Below, piece after piece: positions 51,792 through 59,171 of a DNA stretch of 64,000 nt. Where the stretch lies: positions 248,001-312,000 of the forward strand of contig SVCA01000002.1 of NCBI GenBank assembly GCA_015058625.1. The letters are read 5' to 3'. The notes under the pieces were generated by a model. That model did not search any database. It saw only the letters and a list, made by a program, of their open reading frames with translations, and was not told the origin of the DNA. The position numbers and the translations under genes are program-made. The stretch's first letter is position 1. Each line of letters begins with the position of its first letter. Source of the stretch: Pseudoselenomonas ruminantium. Lineage in GTDB: Bacteria; Bacillota; Negativicutes; Selenomonadales; Selenomonadaceae.

Positions 51792-51831
51792 ACGGGCGGC
51801 TGACCGGTCAATTTGACCAGTCAGCCGCCCG
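51792..51831. terminator. Terminator between the sigma factor and the phosphatase
   Basis: ACGGGCGGCTGAC-GTCAA pairs with TTGAC-GTCAGCCGCCCGT. It shares the TGACnnGTCAA core with terminators at 1018 and 3576. The genes are convergent. Confidence 0.8.
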
Positions 51832-51840
51832 TTTGCAAGC

Positions 51841-52581
51841 TTATTTATTCTGCCCCTTATAGAGCTTTCCCGTATGGGAAATGGAATTCATCAGCACCAG
51901 CTTCCACTGGCCGTTTTTGTATTTCAGCACATTTGCACAGGTGTTGTCCTGCTCAAACTGGAGGTAATGTTCCAAGCCAATGCCCAGCACATTGCACAGG
52001 AGCGCCATATTTCCCTTGGAATGGGCGCCGATGAAAATCGTCTTGCCGGGATAGCGCCGCACCGCATCATCCAGCGCCGCTCGATAGCGCGCTGCCAGTT
52101 CCTGCAGGCTCTCACCTTCGGGGGGACGCGTTTTCCAAGGCGTTTCCTGCCAAAGACGGCTGGCCTTTGGCTCCGTCTCTGCAATCTCCTTTTTGCTGCG
52201 CCCTGCCCATTTGCCATAGTTGATTTCTTTGAGTCGTTCATCGGTGTAGCTGATTTCCATGCCCTTGGCCTTGGCGCATTTCTCCGTAGTCACATAAGCG
52301 CGTTTCAGGGGGCTGGCAATAAATACATCAATATGAACATCCTTTAGGCTCGCCGCCAGCTGGTCAGCCTGTGCCAGACCTTTTTCATTCAGGGGAATAT
52401 CCAAAAATCCCTGATAGCGGTTCTCCTTGTTATAATCCGTCTGCCCGTGCCGCACCAGTATCACCGTGGTGACCGGTTCGTCGTCCTTCGCTGCTTGAAC
52501 AGGCAGCGCAAGAGCCAGACACAGGCAAAAAACAATCAGCGCCAATATGCGCCTGTAACCATATTTTTCTTTTGCTGTCAT
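51841..52581 (-). CDS. Exported histidine phosphatase
   Basis: The 246-residue protein has a signal peptide (ILALIVFCLCLALALPVQA) and a phosphoglycerate-mutase-like core. VILVRHGQTDYNKENRYQG holds the catalytic His, SPLKRAYVTTEKC and LKEINYGKWAGRSKKEI follow, and the second His is in FIGAHSKGNMALL. It should dephosphorylate a substrate in the periplasm. It lies between the sigma factor and the cargo genes on the opposite strand, so it may not belong to the export system. GGAAAGGAG precedes the ATG. Confidence 0.9.
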   Translation of the reverse strand: MTAKEKYGYRRILALIVFCLCLALALPVQAAKDDEPVTTVILVRHGQTDYNKENRYQGFLDIPLNEKGLAQADQLAASLKDVHIDVFIASPLKRAYVTTEKCAKAKGMEISYTDERLKEINYGKWAGRSKKEIAETEPKASRLWQETPWKTRPPEGESLQELAARYRAALDDAVRRYPGKTIFIGAHSKGNMALLCNVLGIGLEHYLQFEQDNTCANVLKYKNGQWKLVLMNSISHTGKLYKGQNK

Positions 52582-52678
52582 GTAAAAACTCCTTTCCCAA
52601 AAATCATGCCTAAATAACGTCGTAGTTTATTTCGACAGCTTATGCTAATTTTCCTGCATTTTAAAAAATCAAAAAAAT

Positions 52679-52714
52679 CATAACACTTTGCTATCTTCGG
52701 GGATATAAAGAACA
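52679..52714 (+). promoter_or_regulatory. Shared 36-bp cargo promoter element, copy A
   Basis: CATAACACTTTGC, two variable bases (TA) and TCTTCGGGGATATAAAG then AACA. The same element (34 of 36 bases) occurs at 54508-54543. It lies 44 bp upstream of the first cargo gene. GATATAAAG could act as -10 and AACACTTTG as -35-like, but it is not a standard housekeeping promoter; the ECF factor at 51206 is the likely reader (inference). Confidence 0.7.
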
Positions 52715-52757
52715 GAAAGCAAGAAAGCAAAGCAAAAGCATAAAGGGGGAAGTAAAA

Positions 52758-53054
52758 ATGGATAGAAAAGAGAATGCAAAGATGAGTGAGTGGGAACTGG
52801 AAAATGTGGCAGGCGGTCAGACCTTCTGGTACATGCAAATCACGGGTACATGGGAAGACCCGGCCACCGGGAGGGAATATAAAGATGGCTTTCTGGTTCG
52901 TCTTAGCAACATTGCCACCGGCGAAAAAGCCTCCTCGAAATGGATGACAGCGAAAGAGTTCGATATGTTCCGGGAAAAGATGGAACACAGAGGACATGAG
53001 TTTATTGAAGGGGACAGCAATCCCGGCGGAGTAGACGGCCTCGTTAAGAGCTGA
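52758..53054 (+). CDS. GG-leader exported small protein 1
   Basis: 98 residues. The 20-residue leader ends KMSEWELENVAGG, a textbook C39 double-glycine site, leaving a 78-residue cargo with TFWYMQITGTWEDPATGREYKDGFLVRL. The cargo is mostly soluble and not Cys- or Ser/Thr-rich, so there is no sign of lanthionine or thiazole modification. GGGGGAAG precedes the ATG. It opens the first cargo unit behind promoter copy A. Activity (toxin, adhesin, signal) is unknown. Confidence 0.8.
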   Translation: MDRKENAKMSEWELENVAGGQTFWYMQITGTWEDPATGREYKDGFLVRLSNIATGEKASSKWMTAKEFDMFREKMEHRGHEFIEGDSNPGGVDGLVKS

Positions 53055-53068
53055 GGAGGGATGGGATC

Positions 53069-53335
53069 ATGATGGATAAAAAACCTATGCAGGAAGAACT
53101 GCTGAACAGCGTAGCAGGCGGTGTCGAGATTGGCATACCTTCGGGCAACGACAATATGTATCAAAGCACAACAGAAGATATAGAGAGACGCTGGAAGGTC
53201 ATTGTACAGCGGAAGGAATGGAAGTTCAAAGATAAGGAAATGGAACTGAAAGCCCAGCAGATGTGGATTAACGCCGGGATGGATTTGCTGAAGTCCGGTA
53301 CGGAAATTGCCAAGTTGTGCATGGGCGGCGCATGA
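53069..53335 (+). CDS. GG-leader exported small protein 2
   Basis: 88 residues with leader MDKKPMQEELLNSVAGG (cut after residue 18). The cargo of 70 residues (VEIGIPSGNDNMYQSTTEDIERRW, then a Lys/Glu-rich amphipathic helix and GMDLLKSGTEIAKLCMGGA) looks mostly helical, and its C-terminal part resembles a membrane-active amphipathic helix. GAGGAGGG precedes the ATG. It is 14 bases after the previous gene. Confidence 0.8.
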   Translation: MMDKKPMQEELLNSVAGGVEIGIPSGNDNMYQSTTEDIERRWKVIVQRKEWKFKDKEMELKAQQMWINAGMDLLKSGTEIAKLCMGGA

Positions 53336-53355
53336 TAGAGAAGGGGGCTATGAAA

Positions 53356-53685
53356 ATGCTGAATATTAAAATGGATGCCAGAATGACCGATGAGGAAATG
53401 GAACAGGTAGCAGGCGGAATGAAGTACTACGACCTGGATGTATACACGGGATATAAGGTTTACCCTATAAACGGAGGGGAACAGTTCACCTTCAGGGGAC
53501 AGGCGATTGATGAAAATCTTGCAGCTGCGATTGTGTTCTATAAGTACAGCAATACTAAGGCCGATGTGCAGAAATGGCTGGATAAGGGCTGGGATGAGTT
53601 TGAAGAGAGAGTTCTCAACTATCGTTTTGCAAATAGCAAAGAATTTGAAGCGCATTATACGCATTTTCGGAGTAAGGAAGACTAA
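53356..53685 (+). CDS. GG-leader exported small protein 3
   Basis: 109 residues from ATG 53356 (eight bases after AAGGGGG; the ATG at 53350 is possible). The leader is MDARMTDEEMEQVAGG, and the 88-residue cargo starts MKYYDLDVYTGYKVYPINGG. It carries an alpha-helical C-terminal half (ADVQKWLDKGWDEFEERVLNYRF). No Cys is present. Unrecognised apart from the leader. Confidence 0.78.
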   Translation: MLNIKMDARMTDEEMEQVAGGMKYYDLDVYTGYKVYPINGGEQFTFRGQAIDENLAAAIVFYKYSNTKADVQKWLDKGWDEFEERVLNYRFANSKEFEAHYTHFRSKED

Positions 53686-53706
53686 TGAGGGAAGGCGGAG
53701 TTAGAG

Positions 53707-54048
53707 ATGAAAGAAGAAATTAAGAACAAGAAAATGACGGATAACATGATGGATATGGTATCCGGCGGTTCTAACCGTGAATCGGAAAGCGATATGCTGA
53801 TGTATGCACGAATGACCGGCAAGGACAAAGATTCAGTAGTTATGGATGATGTAATTGATGCTTATAGAAACGCCAAAATCAAGGTGGAACTCAATACGGA
53901 TGGCGGCAATGTATATAAAAATGGTCTGGGTAAACGCATCTCACGCTATAAGGCTTTGGTGTTACTGGCCCGGAGCGTGGGCAAAGGAGATTTTGATATT
54001 TCCGGTTACTTGGGGGATACCGAAAGTGATAATATAATCAATCCATAG
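53707..54048 (+). CDS. GG-leader exported small protein 4
   Basis: 113 residues with leader KKMTDNMMDMVSGG (Ser-Gly-Gly variant, cut after residue 21). The 92-residue cargo contains MARMTG-like and VVMDDVIDAYRNAKIKVEL segments and GGNVYKNGLGKRISRYKALVLL. The N-(V/I)-Y...G...I-S-R pattern also appears in protein 6, hinting at a shared fold between cargos. It lies 21 bases after protein 3. Confidence 0.78.
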   Translation: MKEEIKNKKMTDNMMDMVSGGSNRESESDMLMYARMTGKDKDSVVMDDVIDAYRNAKIKVELNTDGGNVYKNGLGKRISRYKALVLLARSVGKGDFDISGYLGDTESDNIINP

Positions 54049-54087
54049 TAAAAAGCGAAAAATGCGAAGCGAAAGAGGGTAATGACA

Positions 54088-54432
54088 ATGGAAAAGAAAA
54101 TAGATGAAGTTAAGCTGTCCTTGAATGAGATGGAGGATGTGTCTGGCGGAACTCGCACAGAGTGCTGGGATATTGCTGACGCTATATCTGAGGCGCATGC
54201 AAAAGGACTGCATAAGAGTGCAGATTGGACTAATCCTCTTTGGGGGTTGGGTGATAGAGCGGAGCACAATTTAGCGAAACTTGGTATTGAATGTCATTCC
54301 TCGACCGGAGTCTGGGGAGGAGGAGCAGGCAGTGTCAACAACACCTATCGCGATATGAAAACAGGCCAGTATCTCCTGCATGAAGAAGTACTCGATTACA
54401 TCAGAACCGGCAATAAGTCCTGGATAAAATAA
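54088..54432 (+). CDS. GG-leader exported small protein 5
   Basis: 114 residues from ATG 54088 (54082 is an alternative). The leader ends KLSLNEMEDVSGG (cut after residue 21). The 93-residue cargo has a Gly-rich hinge (STGVWGGGAGSVNN) and DMKTGQYLLHEEVLDYIRTGN. It contains two Cys (ECW, ECHS) that could form a disulfide after export. It ends the first cargo unit. Confidence 0.78.
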   Translation: MEKKIDEVKLSLNEMEDVSGGTRTECWDIADAISEAHAKGLHKSADWTNPLWGLGDRAEHNLAKLGIECHSSTGVWGGGAGSVNNTYRDMKTGQYLLHEEVLDYIRTGNKSWIK

Positions 54433-54507
54433 ACATCAGCAGCAAAATCCTCTGCTCCGCAACGGACAGGGGATTTTTGAAAAAAATAAAATTTTTTTCA
54501 AAAAAGG

Positions 54508-54543
54508 CATAACACTTTGCCGTCTTCGGGGATATAAAGAACA
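54508..54543 (+). promoter_or_regulatory. Shared 36-bp cargo promoter element, copy B
   Basis: CATAACACTTTGC, CG, TCTTCGGGGATATAAAG, AACA: same as copy A except the two central bases. Both copies follow A/T-rich tracts. It lies 54 bp before the variant leader peptide gene at 54598. Confidence 0.7.
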
Positions 54544-54597
54544 AAGGGAAACAGATGAGAAGAGAAACAGCGTAACAATCGTGAAAGGAGAGCGAGC

Positions 54598-54837
54598 ATG
54601 ATGGAAGATAAATTGGAGCATGAACTGGGCAACTTCGATTTTTCCCTTTGTCATTCTGTTCGGGAAAGTCTGCTGGACAAGCTGCTGACTATGCACCGCA
54701 AGGATAACGCAGCGCAGCATAGCAATAAATGGGCCGCCGCCCGGTTGGACGAGGATGAACTGGACTGGGTAGCTGCCGCAGGAACCGGCAGGATTCTGCA
54801 AAATCGTGAGGAGCAATGGAAAGGAAAGGGTGACTAA
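54598..54837 (+). CDS. Variant leader-type small protein (VAAAG motif)
   Basis: 79 residues, encoded first behind promoter copy B. It lacks the GG site but has RESLLDKLLTMHR and a C-terminal LDEDELDWVAAAGTG. This motif echoes the hydrophobic-acidic spacing of the GG leaders (ELENVAGG, ELDGVAGG). Only about 15 residues follow it, so it is not an ordinary cargo. It could be a signalling or regulatory peptide, or a substrate with a tiny product. AAAGGAGAG precedes the ATG. Confidence 0.65.
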   Translation: MMEDKLEHELGNFDFSLCHSVRESLLDKLLTMHRKDNAAQHSNKWAAARLDEDELDWVAAAGTGRILQNREEQWKGKGD

Positions 54838-54839
54838 TC

Positions 54840-55178
54840 ATGTCGATTAAAGAAAGCAAAAAAATGAATTTTGAGGAACTTGACGGGGTAGCCGGCGGCA
54901 CGATTGTAGAGACGGTAGCTGACAGCATAGAGCTTTACAAGCGCGGTCTTTTGAATAGTGAATATGACAGCTGCGCCGCTGTTCGGAACAAGCTGCATGA
55001 AATGGGCTATGGCGGCTATGTAGATAATGGCGGCATGGCTAATGGCAATATCTACACCGATAAGGATGGCAACACCATCAGCCGCAAGCAGTTCTGGATA
55101 AATTTTGATAAGGAGAACAATACGAAGATTATCCGTGGCAGTCAACTGGATCCGTTAAAGGACTCTTTGGGATTGTAA
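54840..55178 (+). CDS. GG-leader exported small protein 6
   Basis: 112 residues, starting two bases after the previous stop. The leader ends SKKMNFEELDGVAGG (cut after residue 20). The 92-residue cargo has TVADSIELYKRGLLNSEYDSCAAVRNKLHEMGYGGYVDNGG and GNIYTDKDGNTISRKQFW. The latter echoes protein 4. One Cys only. Last gene of the second cargo unit. Confidence 0.78.
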   Translation: MSIKESKKMNFEELDGVAGGTIVETVADSIELYKRGLLNSEYDSCAAVRNKLHEMGYGGYVDNGGMANGNIYTDKDGNTISRKQFWINFDKENNTKIIRGSQLDPLKDSLGL

Positions 55179-55336
55179 GGCAGAAATACGAGTAAAGCCT
55201 ACAGATTGTGAAAATATTTGTTTGAAATAAGTCCTGCTGGTGCCGGAAGGCAGCAGCAGGACTTATTTTGCGAAAGCTGGTTTACATTGAGGTACAAAGT
55301 CGCGCGTTTGTGAAACACATATTTTGTAAATTTTAA

Positions 55337-55365
55337 TTGAATTTACAGGCGGGGTGTGATAGACT
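55337..55365 (+). promoter_or_regulatory. ileS promoter
   Basis: TTGAAT (55337-55342), a 17-bp spacer and TAGACT (55360-55365) with an extended TGA. It lies just before the T-box leader. Confidence 0.5.
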
Positions 55366-55369
55366 AATA

Positions 55370-55620
55370 TCTGTTAATGTGTAAATGCGTTGATGAAGAG
55401 AGTAATCGTCAAGGAAAACTGTAGCGAGCCGGGTCAGGTGCAAGCCGGTAGTGAGTAGGGGGCGGTGAAAATCACTTCGGAGCAGCAGGCTGAAATCCCT
55501 TGCGGACAGTAGGCTTCGCCGGTATTCCCCGTTACGGAATAGCGTATGCTGGTACGTGAAAAATAGGTGGTTTATAAGTGTAGGTATACCTGCATCCTGT
55601 TTTTGGGATGCAGGTTTTTT
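55370..55620 (+). promoter_or_regulatory. T-box leader of ileS (Ile specifier)
   Basis: GATGAAGAGAGTA at 55392 matches the T-box AG region. CTGAAATCCC at 55490-55499 supplies the likely ATC (Ile) specifier (55495-55497). The T-box bulge is AGGTGGT (55565-55571), with TGGT able to pair with an uncharged tRNA end; the usual ACCGCG half is replaced by TTATAAG. The terminator ACCTGCATCC/GGATGCAGGT plus T6 (55588-55620) shares ACCT with an AGGT-ACCT antiterminator stem. Confidence 0.8.
55588..55615 (+). terminator. T-box-controlled terminator
   Basis: ACCTGCATCC and GGATGCAGGT form a perfect 10-bp stem followed by TTTTTTG. It lies 28 bases before ileS. Confidence 0.85.
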
Positions 55621-55642
55621 GTATTTTGGAGGAGGAGTTCGT

Positions 55643-58600
55643 TTGTACAGCAAGGTTGACACCAATTTGAACTTCGTGGACAGAGAAAAGGAAGTTCTGG
55701 ATTTCTGGAAGAAGAATAACATCGCGCAGAAGGCGATTGACCAGCGTGAAGGCTGCGATACCTTTACCTTTTATGATGGTCCGCCGACGGCTAACGGCAA
55801 GCCGCATATCGGTCATGTGCTGACGCGCGTTATCAAGGATATGCTGCCGCGCTACCAGTCCATGAAGGGCAAGAAGGTGCTGCGTAAGGCCGGCTGGGAT
55901 ACGCATGGTCTGCCGGTAGAGCTCGAAGTCGAAAAGCTCGTGGGCATCAACGGCAAGGAACAGATTGAAGAATACGGCATTGAGCCGTTCATCAAGAAGT
56001 GCCGCGAATCCGTTTGGAAGTACAAAGGCATGTGGGAAGAATTTTCCGATGTGGTCGGCTTTTGGGCGGACATGGAACATCCCTACATCACCTACGAAAA
56101 TGACTTCATTGAATCCGAATGGTGGGCGCTCAAGGAAATTTGGAAGAAGGGCCTGCTCTACAAGGGCCATAAGGTCGTTCCTTACTGCCCGCGCTGCGGC
56201 ACCCCGCTGTCTTCCCACGAAGTAGCTCAGGGCTATAAGGACGTCAAAGAGCGTTCTGCCATGGTTAAGTTCAAGGTTAAGGACGAAGATGCTTACTTCC
56301 TCGCCTGGACGACGACGCCCTGGACGCTGCCTTCCAACCTCGGCCTCTGCGTGAACCCGAAAGTGGATTACGTGAAAATCAAGGTCGACGGCACGGTTTA
56401 CTACATGGCTGAAGCTCTCGTGGACACGGTCTTTGAAGGTGTTGAAGGCGAGCGCGAAGTCCTCGAAAAGTACAAGGGCAAGGACCTCGAATACCGCGAA
56501 TATGAACCCCTCTATGACTATGCTGTCGGCAAACTCAAGAAAAAAGCCTTCTATGTAGTTTGTGATGACTATGTTACGACTTCCGATGGTACGGGTATCG
56601 TTCATATAGCCCCGGCCTTCGGTGAGGACGATAACCGCGTTTGCCGCAAGTATGATATGCCGTTTGTCCAGTTCGTGAGCAGCAAGGGCGAAATGACGGA
56701 AGAAACCGACTGGGCTGGCGTATTCGTCAAGGACGCAGACCCATTGATTATCGATGACCTCAAAAAGAGCGGCAAGCTCTTCAAGGCACCGAAGTTTGAG
56801 CACAGCTATCCGCACTGCTGGCGCTGCGACACGCCGCTCATCTACTATGCGCGTGAAACCTGGTTCATCAAGATGACGGATGTCAAAGACAAGCTGATTG
56901 CCAACAACAACAAGGTCAACTGGATTCCGAAATCCATCGGCGAAGGCCGTTTCGGTGACTGGCTCGAACATGTACAGGATTGGGGCCTGTCCCGTAACCG
57001 TTACTGGGGCACGCCGCTGCCGGTTTGGGAATGCGAATGCGGTCATCAGCACACGATTGGCTCCATTGTCGAACTCAAGGAAATGAGCGACAACTGCCCG
57101 GATGATATCGAACTGCACCGTCCGTACATTGATGCCGTGACCATCAAATGCCCGGAATGCGGTAAGGAAATGCACCGTGTACCGGAAGTTATCGACTGCT
57201 GGTTCGACTCCGGTTCCATGCCGTTTGCACAGTGGCATTATCCGTTTGAGAACAAGGACATCTTCGAGAAGCGCTTCCCGGCAGATTTCATCTCCGAAGC
57301 CGTTGACCAGACCCGCGGCTGGTTCTACTCGCTGATTGCCATCTCCACGCTGCTCTTTGATGAAGCACCGTACAAGAACGTCATCGTGCTCGGCCATGTA
57401 CAGGATAAGGACGGCCGCAAGATGAGTAAGTCTAAGGGCAATGCCGTTGACCCCATGCAGGCACTCGGCCAGCATGGCGCCGACGCTATCCGCTGGTACT
57501 TCTACGAAAACAGTGCGCCGTGGCTGCCGAACCGCTTCCATGATGATGCCGTACAGGAAGGCCAGCGCAAGTTCATGGGGACGCTCTGGAATACGTATGC
57601 GTTCTTCGTGCTCTACGCCAATATCGACAACTTCGATGCCACGAAGTACACGCTCGACTACGACAAGCTGCCGGTCATGGATAGGTGGGTGCTGAGCCGC
57701 CTCAATACCATGGTCAAGGAAGTGGACAGCGACCTCGCCAATTACAAGGTAACCGAAGCCGCCAAGGCATTGCAGGCCTTCACGGATGAACTGTCCAACT
57801 GGTATGTGCGCCGCAGCCGTGCCCGTTTCTGGGCCAAGGGCATGGAGCAGGATAAGATTAACGCTTACATGACTCTCTGGACGGCACTTGTGACTACGGC
57901 CAAAGCGGCTGCTCCCATGGTTCCGTTCATCACCGAATCCATCTATCGCAACCTCGTTTGCAGCATTGACAAGAATGCTCCGGAATCGGTTCATCTGGCT
58001 GATTATCCGGTGGTCAACGAGGCCTGGATTGATGAAGACCTCGAAAAGAACATGGAGCTCGTGCTTGAAATCGTTGTTCTGGGCCGTGCTTCCCGCAACG
58101 AAACCAACATCAAGAACCGCCAGCCGGTGGCCCATATGTATGTGAATGCAGAACGCGAACTCTCCGACTTCTTCAAGGAAATCGTGGCTGACGAACTCAA
58201 CGTCAAGGAAGTTGTCTTTAAGGACGATATGGAAGAATACCTCTCCTACAGCTTTAAGCCGAACTTCCGCGTGCTCGGCCCGAAGGTCGGCAAGCAGATT
58301 GGTGCCGTCAAGGCCGCTCTGGAAAAACTCAACGGGCATAAGGCCAAGGCTGAACTTGATGCCACGGGCAAACTCGTCGTGGCTCTGCCGGATGGCGAAG
58401 TGACGCTTACGACCGAAGATGTGGAAGTTTCCATGGCGCAGACCGAAGGCTTTAACTGCCAGCGTTATAACGGCGTGACCATTGCGCTCGACACCACGCT
58501 GACGGAAGAACTCTTAGAAGAAGGTTTCGTCCGCGAAATCATCAGCAAGGTGCAGACCATGCGCAAGGAAAATGGCTTTGAAGTCACCGACCATATCAAA

Positions 58601-58762
58601 GTCAGCCTGTCCGGCAATGAAAAACTGCAGGCCATTGTGGCGAAGAATGAGGACTATCTCAAAGAAATTACTCTCGCTGACGAAGTAAATTATGGAAAAC
58701 TTTCCGGCACCGAGAAGGAATGGAACATCAACGGCGAGAATATTATAATTGCGGTAAAATAA
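55643..58762 (+). CDS. ileS: Isoleucyl-tRNA synthetase, type 2
   Basis: The 1039-residue enzyme starts at TTG 55643 behind GGAGGAGG. The class I motifs are PTANGKPHIGHVL (HIGH) and KMSKSKG. CP1 editing sequences (LAWTTTPWTLPSN, TSDGTGIVHIAPAFGEDD) and the anticodon-binding region follow. The length, FYDGPPTANGKPHIGH and GWDTHGLPVELEVEK fit the eukaryote/archaea-like IleS2 class, whose members are often less sensitive to mupirocin (family knowledge). The T-box upstream confirms Ile control. Confidence 0.95.
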   Translation: MYSKVDTNLNFVDREKEVLDFWKKNNIAQKAIDQREGCDTFTFYDGPPTANGKPHIGHVLTRVIKDMLPRYQSMKGKKVLRKAGWDTHGLPVELEVEKLVGINGKEQIEEYGIEPFIKKCRESVWKYKGMWEEFSDVVGFWADMEHPYITYENDFIESEWWALKEIWKKGLLYKGHKVVPYCPRCGTPLSSHEVAQGYKDVKERSAMVKFKVKDEDAYFLAWTTTPWTLPSNLGLCVNPKVDYVKIKVDGTVYYMAEALVDTVFEGVEGEREVLEKYKGKDLEYREYEPLYDYAVGKLKKKAFYVVCDDYVTTSDGTGIVHIAPAFGEDDNRVCRKYDMPFVQFVSSKGEMTEETDWAGVFVKDADPLIIDDLKKSGKLFKAPKFEHSYPHCWRCDTPLIYYARETWFIKMTDVKDKLIANNNKVNWIPKSIGEGRFGDWLEHVQDWGLSRNRYWGTPLPVWECECGHQHTIGSIVELKEMSDNCPDDIELHRPYIDAVTIKCPECGKEMHRVPEVIDCWFDSGSMPFAQWHYPFENKDIFEKRFPADFISEAVDQTRGWFYSLIAISTLLFDEAPYKNVIVLGHVQDKDGRKMSKSKGNAVDPMQALGQHGADAIRWYFYENSAPWLPNRFHDDAVQEGQRKFMGTLWNTYAFFVLYANIDNFDATKYTLDYDKLPVMDRWVLSRLNTMVKEVDSDLANYKVTEAAKALQAFTDELSNWYVRRSRARFWAKGMEQDKINAYMTLWTALVTTAKAAAPMVPFITESIYRNLVCSIDKNAPESVHLADYPVVNEAWIDEDLEKNMELVLEIVVLGRASRNETNIKNRQPVAHMYVNAERELSDFFKEIVADELNVKEVVFKDDMEEYLSYSFKPNFRVLGPKVGKQIGAVKAALEKLNGHKAKAELDATGKLVVALPDGEVTLTTEDVEVSMAQTEGFNCQRYNGVTIALDTTLTEELLEEGFVREIISKVQTMRKENGFEVTDHIKVSLSGNEKLQAIVAKNEDYLKEITLADEVNYGKLSGTEKEWNINGENIIIAVK

Positions 58763-58766
58763 TGTT

Positions 58767-59132
58767 ATGGAACATAGCAAACAGGAACACCACGAACATG
58801 AACATACCCATGTGCTGGCAGACGGCACAGTCGTAACCCATTCCCATGGGCCGGGCCATGGTCACACCCATAGTCATGCCCATACCAAAGCAGTGCTGAA
58901 CCGCATGTCCCGGCTTATCGGCCACCTGGAGTCCATCAAGACCATGGTGGAGGACGGCCGCGACTGCAGCGAGGTACTGATTCAGCTGTCGGCGGTCAAA
59001 AGCGCCATTAACGGAGTCAGCAAGATTATCCTCAAGGACCATATGGAACACTGCATTGTGGATGCCGTGCGGGATAATGACCAGGAAGCTCTGGAACAGC
59101 TGAATAAGGCGATTGACCAGTTTATCAAGTGA
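58767..59132 (+). CDS. csoR: CsoR-family metal-sensing repressor with His-rich tail
   Basis: The 121-residue protein has a disordered N-terminus with 13 His in the first 39 residues, then the three-helix CsoR/RcnR core. The ligand set is Cys67 (GRDCSEV), His92 and Cys96 (KDHMEHC). The spacing Cys-24-His-3-Cys equals the Cu(I) site of CsoR rather than the RcnR set. The His tail could store metal or tune Ni/Co response. No transporter is adjacent. It starts four bases after ileS and may be co-transcribed. Confidence 0.88.
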   Translation: MEHSKQEHHEHEHTHVLADGTVVTHSHGPGHGHTHSHAHTKAVLNRMSRLIGHLESIKTMVEDGRDCSEVLIQLSAVKSAINGVSKIILKDHMEHCIVDAVRDNDQEALEQLNKAIDQFIK

Positions 59133-59171
59133 GGATGTAGCCATAGGTGTTGTAGAAGGGAAGCGAGCTGT

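Noticed and set aside
51841..52581. Histidine phosphatase as a component of the export system
   Set aside because: It is on the opposite strand with its own signals, and the family is common; location alone is weak evidence.
54598..54837. Nif11 or nitrile-hydratase-like (NHLP) leader peptide
   Set aside because: The protein lacks the Nif11 N-terminal pattern and the long NHLP leader; only the acidic-Leu-Val segment is similar.
55532..58339. A 935-codon open frame antisense to ileS
   Set aside because: Shadow frame; ileS carries intact HIGH and KMSKS motifs and strong codon bias, while the antisense protein resembles nothing.
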